From NCBI GenBank assembly GCA_903880655.1, contig CAIRQE010000060.1, forward strand, positions 1 through 14,563: a DNA stretch of 14,563 nucleotides. Reading direction: 5' to 3'. The position numbers were made by a program, and so were the translations under genes. How positions within the stretch are numbered: position 1 is the first letter of the stretch; the number at the start of each line of letters is the position of its first letter. The notes beneath the pieces were generated by a model, which was given only the letters and a program-made list of their open reading frames with translations, was not told where the DNA came from and searched no databases. The stretch is from an uncultured bacterium (GTDB lineage: Bacteria > Patescibacteriota > Saccharimonadia > Saccharimonadales > CAIOMD01). Positions 7,162 through 13,891 of the stretch are shown here, piece by piece.

Positions 7162-7407
7162 TTATTTTGAAGCATTGGCTTGCGAGCTAGGTGTCGCACC
7201 GATAGTTATAGTTTGCGTTAAATCAATTGAGTTTGAATTAAAATAAACGGAGCTTGGCAAAATAAAATCATTTTTAATCGGGGTAACATACGCTGCACTA
7301 AGCTTATTTTTTGCAACGTTACCAAAGACAAAATTTGCTATTAAAAAACTAAAGCCAGCACTAATTACAGAAATGAAAATTATAGTGATTAAATCTTTTT
7401 GTTTCAT
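7162..7407 (-). CDS. Small single-span membrane protein at the pilP position
   Basis: An 81-aa protein of no recognised family. After MKQKD there is one hydrophobic segment (about residues 6-29), then a polar tail of about 50 residues without cysteines, so it is probably anchored with its C terminus outside. There is no lipobox and no PilP-like domain. Its start overlaps the pilO stop by four bases (ATGA), and pilB follows 15 bases later, so it is firmly inside the pilus operon, in the slot that holds pilP in diderm bacteria. In a cell without an outer membrane the PilP link to the secretin is not needed; this protein may stabilise PilN/PilO or be specific to this lineage. Tight overlap supports a real gene; function is unknown. 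Confidence 0.7.
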   Translation of the reverse strand: MKQKDLITIIFISVISAGFSFLIANFVFGNVAKNKLSAAYVTPIKNDFILPSSVYFNSNSIDLTQTITIGATPSSQANASK

Positions 7408-8081
7408 TGCAGCGTCCCATCTCTTTTAACGTCTTTATTAATAATCTGGAAAATTTTCTCTGGCTGGTAATAAGTATTCGCTTTAACGGTGAGCGTAACG
7501 AGCGGCGCAGAGCTTGCATCGAATTCAATATTTGAGACAACAATTGGTCGTATTGAATTTTCAAGATCTTCCACATATTTTTGCACTGCACCACCATAAA
7601 CACCGACTCCAGATATAGTAAAGGGCATTGCTGTTATTACTGGGTCAGGGCTACTCTGCACTGCAGTAGTTTGCTGATCAGTTGCAGTGATAGTTTTTAC
7701 GGTCACTGAATCTGCCTGCATTCGGGTTGCAAGACTAGTTACAAGCGCCGGGAAATCATACTTACTTGGAAGCGCGTCAAGCGTCATTATAGAGTTTTTT
7801 GTAGGCCCCTTGACTACAGGTGTTTGGCTTTCAAATTTTTGATAAGAATTCGTTAATGAAGTAGTATTTGAAATATTAGTGTCCAATTGGGTCACGGCGT
7901 CATTTCGAGCCTTAATTACCTTATTTTGGTAATCCATCTTTGCGTATAGACTATTCGCTGCAACTAAACAAAAAATTATGATAGCTGAAGAGCTTGCGAG
8001 CAACACAAGCACGAAGTTATTATCCTTATCCACAAGAGATTGCTTCGTAGTGAAGTCCATTGTTTTTTTAAGTGACGCCAT
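7404..8081 (-). CDS. pilO: Type IV pilus alignment protein PilO
   Basis: A 225-aa bitopic protein: a short cytoplasmic N terminus, one membrane helix (about residues 23-45), a coiled segment (about 47-85) and an extracytoplasmic alpha/beta domain with a ferredoxin-like pattern (FPALVTSLATRMQ, then PFTISGVGVYGGAVQKYVED at about 150-170), as in PilO. PilO pairs with PilN and tunes motor function. The ATG overlaps the pilN stop by one base (TAATG) and is preceded by a strong AGGAGGG, five bases away. It overlaps the following 81-aa gene by four bases. Sequence conservation in this family is low, so the call rests on topology, length and order after pilM and pilN. Confidence 0.85.
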   Translation of the reverse strand: MASLKKTMDFTTKQSLVDKDNNFVLVLLASSSAIIIFCLVAANSLYAKMDYQNKVIKARNDAVTQLDTNISNTTSLTNSYQKFESQTPVVKGPTKNSIMTLDALPSKYDFPALVTSLATRMQADSVTVKTITATDQQTTAVQSSPDPVITAMPFTISGVGVYGGAVQKYVEDLENSIRPIVVSNIEFDASSAPLVTLTVKANTYYQPEKIFQIINKDVKRDGTLQ

Positions 8082-8791
8082 TACTGCCCTCCTGGTGATG
8101 TTGTAGTCGTTGCTGTAGTGGGCTTAGGGGCTTGCTTGAACAAGTTATCTGGATTTTCAATCTGAGAACGAGTTGTTACTATGCTAGGAATCGCAAGACG
8201 TACATTTGTATTATTAATATTAAATAAAGCTTGATCAAAATTAACGGTTACCGTGTATTGAAGCGTTGTGCCGAAGGCAAAACTTGAAAGTGTGACATTA
8301 TTAAATGCTGGCTTTTGAGTGGTTTTATTTTGATCATCCAAATAATTCGTAAACTTGAGTGTGTCCGCAAATTGATTAATGAGTATTGCACTAGGAGATG
8401 TTCCAACAATCGTCATTTTACTAGTAGGAAAATCGATTGTTAACGAGGAGATAGTTACCTTGTTAGGAGTAAGTTGCTCTAGATACCCAAAAACTCTACT
8501 AGATATAGGCTTTTGGGAATGAAGTGTTGCGATACTTTTTAGTTGGTTTTGAATAGTTAAAATTTTACCAAGCCCATTAACTGCTTCAAGCTGGTTAGTT
8601 GAACTAACTGCTTTTTGTTCTAAATCGGTTAATTGATTTTTTTGCCCGACATAAACTATATAACTCATTGTGGCGACAGTAGCTATAGAAATAAGCACTA
8701 AAGGAACTGTTATCATAAGCACCGTTTTCTTTAACTGTTGTGACTTGAGGAACTTAACCTTTAGGTCTGGTAAGAGATTTATCTGAATCAT
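8081..8791 (-). CDS. pilN: Type IV pilus alignment protein PilN
   Basis: A 236-aa bitopic membrane protein. It starts MIQINLLPDL; the INLLP motif (4-8) is the cytoplasmic peptide of PilN that binds a groove in PilM. One membrane helix follows (about residues 22-48), then a coiled segment and an extracytoplasmic fold ending in a Pro/Thr-rich tail (about 220-236). The tail is longer than in many PilN proteins and looks disordered. The gene overlaps pilM by four bases (ATGA) and has GGAGAG seven bases upstream of the ATG. PilN links PilM with PilO and so with the ATPase and platform. The call is well supported by motif and context. Confidence 0.92.
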   Translation of the reverse strand: MIQINLLPDLKVKFLKSQQLKKTVLMITVPLVLISIATVATMSYIVYVGQKNQLTDLEQKAVSSTNQLEAVNGLGKILTIQNQLKSIATLHSQKPISSRVFGYLEQLTPNKVTISSLTIDFPTSKMTIVGTSPSAILINQFADTLKFTNYLDDQNKTTQKPAFNNVTLSSFAFGTTLQYTVTVNFDQALFNINNTNVRLAIPSIVTTRSQIENPDNLFKQAPKPTTATTTTSPGGQ

Positions 8792-9828
8792 TGATTTCTC
8801 TCCGCTAGTCCGGCTGCTACGGCAAATTGATTTGAAACTGCCATTAGATCATTCCTTTTGTTTTCTGGAATTGCAATATTTGACCATGCATTACCAATTT
8901 CTACCTTAATTCCAAATTTATTAGCAATGAATAGCGGAAATTCAGGTATAGAGGACGCAGAACCGGTAACGTAAAATTTTTCCAAGGGTACATTTTTGTA
9001 TCTATTTTGAAAAAATTTAATAGATTTTTCTATTTCAGCAAATAAGTTCTCCGCCGCAAGTAATAGTGAATTATATACTTGACCTTCTACTTTATCTTTC
9101 ATTAATCCAAATTTGAAAATAAATTGTTGCGCTTGGTTCAAGTCAACATTTAAGTTCTCAGAAACAGACCGTAGAAGCGCTTCATTGCCGATGGGTATTG
9201 ATCGAATCAAGCGAGGCCCGCCATTCATCGAAATTACAAGGTCAGAAGATATAGCGCCAATATCTAAGATAATTTGTGGCTTTAACTCATTAAATGGAAC
9301 CAGCGCTCTAGACAGAGCAATCGCCTCAGGTTCAAATGCAATAACATTGAGTCCTATATTTTCAAGTAGATCCAATGTTGTCTCAATGTAGGAATTATTG
9401 ATACTTGAAACTAAAACCTCGACTTTATTTTGATCTACCGGTGATGCCCCAAGGAGTGCCCAGTCAAGTTTACTACTTTCAAGAGGAGTTGGAATGAGTG
9501 TGTCGGCTTGATACTTTATACTTTTTGCAAGTTCATCGGGTGCGAGCTTATCCATATCCACGATAGTTGTAAAAACTCTTGAAGAAGGTAGGTTAACAGC
9601 AACATTTTTAGTTGACGGTTTGGCCTGTTGAACAAGTTGCTTGATAATTAATGCAACTTTATTTCTATCGGCAGGTGAATCACTGAGCATCAACTTAGAA
9701 TCAATTGGAACCAATGCGTAATTAACTAGTTGTGGTCCTTTTGGAGAAGGCCGTAGTTCGACTAATCGAATAGCTGAAGTTCCTATGTCTAGCCCAAAAA
9801 AATTACCAATACCGTTAAGAATACCCAT
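8788..9828 (-). CDS. pilM: Type IV pilus actin-like ATPase PilM
   Basis: A protein of the PilM (ASKHA actin-like) family that forms the cytoplasmic ring around the motor and binds the PilN INLLP peptide. I choose the ATG at 9828, giving 346 aa (MGILNGIGNFFGLDIG). The ATG at 9834 directly abuts a TATAAT box and would lie upstream of the expected transcript start. Visible features are the phosphate-1 loop LDIGTSAIRLVEL (13-25), the phosphate-2 region ILDIGAISSDLV (187-198), and a VTGSASSIPEF segment (287-297) in the adenosine-motif position. Length agrees with PilM of about 350 aa. The gene overlaps pilN by four bases. A promoter in the 40 bases before it suggests that pilM and later genes can be transcribed apart from the large secreted protein. 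Confidence 0.93.
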   Translation of the reverse strand: MGILNGIGNFFGLDIGTSAIRLVELRPSPKGPQLVNYALVPIDSKLMLSDSPADRNKVALIIKQLVQQAKPSTKNVAVNLPSSRVFTTIVDMDKLAPDELAKSIKYQADTLIPTPLESSKLDWALLGASPVDQNKVEVLVSSINNSYIETTLDLLENIGLNVIAFEPEAIALSRALVPFNELKPQIILDIGAISSDLVISMNGGPRLIRSIPIGNEALLRSVSENLNVDLNQAQQFIFKFGLMKDKVEGQVYNSLLLAAENLFAEIEKSIKFFQNRYKNVPLEKFYVTGSASSIPEFPLFIANKFGIKVEIGNAWSNIAIPENKRNDLMAVSNQFAVAAGLAERNQ

Positions 9829-9835
9829 GTCCATA

Positions 9836-9867
9836 ATTATACAACATAAGCGTTATATATTGCACAA
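9836..9867 (-). promoter_or_regulatory. Promoter in front of pilM
   Basis: A consensus TATAAT lies at 9841-9836 on the minus strand. A partial -35 match, TTGTGC (9867-9862), is 20 bases upstream, longer than optimal. The expected start, about seven bases after the -10, coincides with the ATG at 9828. The 41-base gap between the secreted-protein gene and pilM contains no GC-rich hairpin, so readthrough from upstream is also possible. Confidence 0.55.
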
Positions 9868-9869
9868 TT

Positions 9870-12542
9870 TTAGAGTAGTGGTGGTGCGGAATATATAGAC
9901 TGGTATTGTGTCTGTGTTGCACCGCTAATATAGGGACTGGCGAAGTACAGGTAGCTCGGGAAGTTAATGACTTCAGCAGCGACTCGACTCTTGTAGCTTC
10001 CGCTGCAGCTCGGATTTACGTTGGTCATGTAGGTTCCGGCAGTAGTGCTGTCTTCGGTTGAAAAAGCAGACAGTCGGGTGCCACAAACACGATCAAAGTG
10101 GATGTCGTTACCTGCGCCTACTTCCCCGTTGACGAGGAGTGTATTTTTACAGCTGCCACTCCGTGTTTCAGTAGGGCCTGTTGAACAGGTGTAGATGTCT
10201 TTGCCAGCTTGGAGTAGTGCATCTATTTGAGTGACGCTAGGATAAATGTAGATGTTGTTTTTTGCTATGAGTGTTATGACGGGAATTGATGCGTTATCGA
10301 AAAGGTTTGAGGCAGACGGTAGTTTGCTCTTGTCTATGGTGATGTTACCTGTGATGTAGATGTCATTTCCGACAATGGTGATCTTTGAGGCTATGGAGTT
10401 TTTCCCGTTGATGGTGGTGGTTCCATTGATGTCACCATAATAGCCGGAGGTAGACCAGTTATTTTCCCAGGCGGCACCACTCGTGTTATTGGTGGAGGCA
10501 ATGGATACTTGGGCACTTGTGAGGGCGCTAAGCCCAATTGGTGAAGCAGGAGCGCTACTGAATGCTGCGGTAGCTACGAGGATGGTTGTTTTTGCTATGG
10601 CAGCGTATTGAGCAGCAGAACCTGCACTAGTTGTCAGTGGTTGGTTGTCGTGATTGTTGAAATAGATAGCGCCAGAGCCGCTTGCTATGTCGTTGCCGTA
10701 GAAGCGGGCGTAGGGGACGGTGTAATTTCTAAGTGTAGCTGTTGATGAAGGAAGCGGAGCTGGAACGCCAGCTGCGACAGTTATAGCAGCCGTGAAAACG
10801 TATGGATTTGGGTCATTTGCATTGAGGGTATCTGCCGAAATTGTAATTGGTTTATTCGAAACTGCGGGACTGGTTGCAGTGCAGTCATATGTGGAGTAAC
10901 TAGAATAAATTGAGGGTAAAGAAGTAATGGAATAGGAAATTGTTCCTATGAAGTCGTTACAGCTAATAGCAACTCTCATCGTTACATCAAATGCCGAGCC
11001 TATCTCGTGTTCAGCAGGGGCCGGGCTGACTCCATTCACTACGCCTGTCACTACTACGGTAGGTTTCTGGAGTACTACAACGCAAGCTTTTGCAGGAGAG
11101 CCAGTGACGGACGCATAGGTGGGTTGATAGGAGATAGTTGTGGTGATGCAATAGGTTGTACTAGCAGTCGACGTTGTTGGAATCGTGATAGTACAACTTT
11201 GAGTATGCGTGGCTTCGGCTTCGGGTATTAGAGGGGAGGAAACATTTACCGAAGTACCGCATGCACCAAATGTCGTATCACCAGAACTGGCAGATGTTGA
11301 TGGGGTTACTGAATATGAGTAGGTGTCTGTGCCGTCATCTGGGAGTGTATTTGAATCAGCGGCAGTACTTGTAAAGGTTACTGAATCGCCAGGATACGCT
11401 TTTAGTAATGAAACAGAAGTAGTCGCAGCTATGGATGCTCTTTGGGCTTTTTGGTAGAGGAAATCGTAGCCACGATTAGAGGAGAGGCCATAATTGCACC
11501 AATTAGCTCCGGAAGTTGTTGCGCTTTTATTTAATTCAGCTAGTTGCCATTCATATGAACTTGATGTGGCACTACAAGAAGTCCCAATACTATGAGATAC
11601 ACCAGTGCTTCCAAGTGGAGTAATGACAGGATTAGAATAATAAACTCCGCCTGGACTATTATAGGTGGTAGGTATTCTTATGCAGAAATAGTTATCAACA
11701 CCGACTTGGAAAGAGAAGGAACCCGCAGCATCAGTAGTCGACGATTGAGAAATTGATTGACCTTGCGTACAATTTCCAGGAACGGCTCCTGCTGTTGGAA
11801 TCGTAATTCCTGGGAGCCCCACCTTCCCGGATCCAGTAGTGTGGCCATAAACAACACCTTGGATCGTTACGCTCGTGACAGCGACATAAATCGTAAGTTG
11901 AGTCATTCCCGTTGCACAATTCTTTCCACCTGATTTGGGATCTAAAGTGTTATCAATTGGTATCCCATTCCAGTCAGTGTTTTGCCATTTTGAGCATCTA
12001 TTCATATCATTAGTTGCGGAATAATAACCTCGGTCATAAAGATTTACAGTTATTTTTTGAGAAGCTTGGAAAGGACTTGAAGGAGTATATTTTACTTTGC
12101 GAACAACTATTTGATTATATTGAGCAGGTCCTAAACTTGTCGAAGGATATGATCCGGTTAAAGTAATGGGGACCGGGATGTCAGTATTATCTGCCCGTGA
12201 AATAAACGTAACGTCTTGGGTGCCATTTACCGGCTTTCCACCTCCATTTACATGACACCTATAATAAATTTGGTTAAGCTGCAAATCTACAGAATTAGCT
12301 CCTTGCGATACATTAACGTTAGTTTGAGATGGCTGCCCGACTGAAGATAACCATGTATCAGAAACGATCCCCCAGTTTTCTTTGCAATGCGTACTTATAT
12401 CTGTTGCTACCCATTCAGGTACTGAACCGGTTGGTACACCCGTCCCAGATGCTGCTGCTGCATGAACAAGATTTACTCTAAAAAACAGAGGTATGAAAAA
12501 AACAGCAAAAATTGGAAGGATTTTAATAAAGTTTTTTTTCAT
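9870..12542 (-). CDS. Large secreted, cysteine-rich multidomain protein; candidate pilus-associated adhesin
   Basis: About 890 aa from the ATG at 12542 (a GTG one codon earlier is possible). A signal peptide spans about residues 1-32 (MKKNF, hydrophobic core, VHAAAASG). The mature protein is Ser/Thr/Gly-rich with 18 cysteines, an even number suited to disulfides. Inferred regions are: an N-terminal beta domain (about 35-222); a carboxypeptidase-regulatory/SdrB-like domain (about 225-292: VTIQGVVY, GLPGITI, TDAAGSFSF); two Ig-like beta-sandwich regions (about 375-495 and 496-615); and a C-terminal beta-rich part (about 616-890) with repeated short strands such as ITIVGNDIYITGNI that resemble a beta-solenoid. 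There is no LPXTG motif, C-terminal membrane helix or pilin signal. It sits inside the T4P cluster, overlapping the 154-aa gene by one base (TGATG). A role as tip or surface adhesin, comparable in role to PilY1, is inference; I recognise no named family. Confidence 0.8.
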   Translation of the reverse strand: MKKNFIKILPIFAVFFIPLFFRVNLVHAAAASGTGVPTGSVPEWVATDISTHCKENWGIVSDTWLSSVGQPSQTNVNVSQGANSVDLQLNQIYYRCHVNGGGKPVNGTQDVTFISRADNTDIPVPITLTGSYPSTSLGPAQYNQIVVRKVKYTPSSPFQASQKITVNLYDRGYYSATNDMNRCSKWQNTDWNGIPIDNTLDPKSGGKNCATGMTQLTIYVAVTSVTIQGVVYGHTTGSGKVGLPGITIPTAGAVPGNCTQGQSISQSSTTDAAGSFSFQVGVDNYFCIRIPTTYNSPGGVYYSNPVITPLGSTGVSHSIGTSCSATSSSYEWQLAELNKSATTSGANWCNYGLSSNRGYDFLYQKAQRASIAATTSVSLLKAYPGDSVTFTSTAADSNTLPDDGTDTYSYSVTPSTSASSGDTTFGACGTSVNVSSPLIPEAEATHTQSCTITIPTTSTASTTYCITTTISYQPTYASVTGSPAKACVVVLQKPTVVVTGVVNGVSPAPAEHEIGSAFDVTMRVAISCNDFIGTISYSITSLPSIYSSYSTYDCTATSPAVSNKPITISADTLNANDPNPYVFTAAITVAAGVPAPLPSSTATLRNYTVPYARFYGNDIASGSGAIYFNNHDNQPLTTSAGSAAQYAAIAKTTILVATAAFSSAPASPIGLSALTSAQVSIASTNNTSGAAWENNWSTSGYYGDINGTTTINGKNSIASKITIVGNDIYITGNITIDKSKLPSASNLFDNASIPVITLIAKNNIYIYPSVTQIDALLQAGKDIYTCSTGPTETRSGSCKNTLLVNGEVGAGNDIHFDRVCGTRLSAFSTEDSTTAGTYMTNVNPSCSGSYKSRVAAEVINFPSYLYFASPYISGATQTQYQSIYSAPPLL

Positions 12543-13006
12543 CACTTACTTAATTCCGATTCCGGCAAGAACCTCTTTATAGGCTGATTTGATTGAGTGA
12601 TTAAATACTCTATTATTCCATTATAGGTGTCTATCGGCAGTGCTGTGTCTGAAATTTTAGAGTCTAAACCGTTCTTAGAATTAAATACTTTTTTCAGTTC
12701 GTTGTAGCTGATTTGAGCATTTTTTCCATCACTAATATTTATATAGTAGGACATGACGATAAAGTCACAATTGGGATCATTAGCATATTTGCTCTTTTTA
12801 GTAATTTTATTCACAATGGCCAAGAGACTTTTGTTATCGTTATTTTTTATTGAAATACTTGCCTGCTTCATAAGGCTAGGGTCTGACACGCATGCCAATT
12901 GACTATTTTTATTATTAATAAACGCTCCGGTGGCAATTATCACGACAAAAAGAAGAGCTATAACCAATATTCGTTTAAATGAAAAATATTTCTTTTTTGT
13001 ACCCAT
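12542..13006 (-). CDS. Membrane-anchored protein of unknown function, first gene of the pilus cluster
   Basis: A 154-aa protein that I do not recognise. A basic N terminus (MGTKKKYFSFKR) is followed by one hydrophobic helix (about residues 12-30) and an extracytoplasmic, mostly helical, lysine- and asparagine-rich domain with two cysteines (C39 and C80). The segment around 80-108 (YYINISDGKNAQISYNELKK) has the spacing of a single TPR-like helical hairpin, but this is weak. The gene shares one base with the start of the large secreted protein (TGATG), so the two are translationally coupled and probably work together, for example as a membrane partner or folding/assembly helper. A promoter lies just upstream, with an expected leader of about five bases. 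It is a real gene on the strength of topology and coupling; function is unknown. Confidence 0.75.
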   Translation of the reverse strand: MGTKKKYFSFKRILVIALLFVVIIATGAFINNKNSQLACVSDPSLMKQASISIKNNDNKSLLAIVNKITKKSKYANDPNCDFIVMSYYINISDGKNAQISYNELKKVFNSKNGLDSKISDTALPIDTYNGIIEYLITQSNQPIKRFLPESELSK

Positions 13007-13017
13007 ATCTTAGCTAG

Positions 13018-13046
13018 ATAATACTCCTTATGTTTTATAACGTAAA
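13018..13046 (-). promoter_or_regulatory. Promoter at the head of the pilus cluster
   Basis: On the minus strand TTTACG (13046-13041, 4/6 match to -35) and TATTAT (13023-13018, 5/6 match to -10) are separated by exactly 17 bases. The expected start, near 13011, leaves about five untranslated bases before the ATG at 13006. An AAGGAG occurs in the spacer, 17 bases before the ATG, too far to act as a ribosome-binding site and outside the predicted transcript. Confidence 0.6.
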
Positions 13047-13068
13047 GTAAAAAGTTTATCTTCTAATC

Positions 13069-13077
13069 TGTTATAAT
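13069..13077 (+). promoter_or_regulatory. Extended -10 promoter facing away from the pilus cluster
   Basis: TGTTATAAT on the plus strand is a perfect extended -10 element. No good -35 is present, which extended -10 promoters can tolerate. It is back to back with the pilus-cluster promoter (divergent pair within about 60 bases). The expected start is near 13084, three bases before an ATG at 13087. Confidence 0.5.
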
Positions 13078-13086
13078 TTATGTACT

Positions 13087-13209
13087 ATGAGTTTATCAAT
13101 TGGCAACTACAGGACACAACCATACCTTATTCCATCACTTTCAAAATGCCAGATCCACAGGGTAAGCGTGGATATTCAAAGAGCTTTTGTAGAAAATTAT
13201 CAGAGCTAA
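13087..13209 (+). CDS. Possible small leaderless ORF (40 aa)
   Basis: The only gene candidate in the 207-base gap between the pilus cluster and the 2H-phosphoesterase gene. The ATG at 13087 lies nine bases behind a perfect extended -10 box, the same arrangement as for the predicted leaderless genes in this window, and opens a 40-codon frame starting MSLSIGNYRTQPYL and ending with TAA. A competing frame from the ATG at 13080 (45 aa, starting MYYEFINWQLQD, TAG at 13215-13217) overlaps it, but that ATG would lie upstream of the expected transcript start. Neither product resembles a family I know, and neither has a Shine-Dalgarno sequence. The promoter is better supported than the protein; a short regulatory RNA is an alternative. 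Confidence 0.3.
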   Translation: MSLSIGNYRTQPYLIPSLSKCQIHRVSVDIQRAFVENYQS

Positions 13210-13213
13210 ATGA

Positions 13214-13783
13214 CTAGGCCATCCTTTGACCTAAATCAATAATATCTTGGCCGGTATTTATGCCGATACCTTGTGGGTTTCCCTGAGTAGCCAGCGTTAC
13301 ATGAGGTGGTTGCTCTTCAAGCTGTAAGCCAGTAAGCGTGTTTAATTGACCGATGAAGCTTTCACCACCCGGACAAGCAACCATTTCAATAATTGACTGT
13401 CTGGGAGTATCTTCTCCTTCATATTGCTTAGTTAAATTATACCTTTCGCCTGTAGGCTGAATACCCCATTCCGTTTCACCTGCAAGAGTAGCTATTTTAT
13501 CGGCAAGCTCGGGATATTGCTTTATAGCTTTCATTAACTGTTTGCCCTGCTTAAAGCCAATGACTGTCATATGAAGTTCGTCCTTGGCGCAAAAGCCATT
13601 ACTTTCCGCATCTTCTAAAAATTGAGGATCTAGTCTCTCTTTTCCTCCCAAGCCAAGCAATAATGTGCCGGTTTTTGCATCAAAACGAACTTCAACACTT
13701 TCGTGTTCTTTTTCCCCTTGCTCCAAAGGAGCCTCAGTTTCTGATGTGGGGCTACCAAATTGTTTTGTTAATTTTTCTGTCAT
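13214..13783 (-). CDS. 2H phosphoesterase-like protein (LigT/2'-5' RNA ligase superfamily)
   Basis: A 189-aa cytoplasmic protein with two HxTx motifs, HMTV (71-74) and HVTL (161-164), 90 residues apart. This is the signature of the 2H phosphoesterase superfamily, in which the two histidines form the active site for 2',3'-cyclic or 2'-5' phosphodiester chemistry on RNA or nucleotides. The first 30 residues are acidic and look disordered. The second motif is preceded by PP, as often seen in this fold. The overall sequence is otherwise divergent and I cannot name the subfamily or substrate. It is transcribed from its own promoter, divergently from ychF, with an A-rich 18-20-base leader that lacks a Shine-Dalgarno sequence. 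It is convergent with the small plus-strand ORF, and I see no terminator between them. Confidence 0.7.
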   Translation of the reverse strand: MTEKLTKQFGSPTSETEAPLEQGEKEHESVEVRFDAKTGTLLLGLGGKERLDPQFLEDAESNGFCAKDELHMTVIGFKQGKQLMKAIKQYPELADKIATLAGETEWGIQPTGERYNLTKQYEGEDTPRQSIIEMVACPGGESFIGQLNTLTGLQLEEQPPHVTLATQGNPQGIGINTGQDIIDLGQRMA

Positions 13784-13808
13784 TTTTATTTGTTTACTTA
13801 CTGACTGT

Positions 13809-13837
13809 ATTGTAGCATGTTTTGTATTGTTTTACAA
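13809..13837 (-). promoter_or_regulatory. Promoter of the 2H phosphoesterase-like gene
   Basis: On the minus strand TTGTAA (13837-13832, 4/6 match to -35), a 17-base spacer and TGCTACAAT (13817-13809, extended -10, 5/6 match in the hexamer) form a good promoter. The expected start is near 13802, about 19 bases before the ATG. Confidence 0.65.
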
Positions 13838-13862
13838 GTATTCCAACTTGTTATGCTATGAT
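13831..13862 (+). promoter_or_regulatory. Promoter of ychF
   Basis: TGCTATGAT (13854-13862) on the plus strand is an extended -10 element with a 5/6 hexamer. TTTACA (13831-13836, 5/6 match to -35) is 20 bases upstream, a long spacer. Its -35 lies on the same bases as the -35 of the divergent 2H gene. The expected start near 13869 gives a leader of about 23 bases, which includes the ychF Shine-Dalgarno sequence AAAGG (13878-13882). Confidence 0.55.
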
Positions 13863-13891
13863 TAACAGATGAAAACGAAAGGTTGGTTTAA

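Noticed and set aside
7361..7603. Minus-strand ORF in another frame overlapping the end of pilO
   Set aside because: It lies within pilO and the 81-aa gene, which have the expected topology and ATGA coupling; the shadow product looks random.
13216..13256. GGCC-containing arms near the 3' end of the 2H gene as a terminator
   Set aside because: The arms are only 5-6 bp, about 30 bases apart, inside the coding sequence and without a T-tract.
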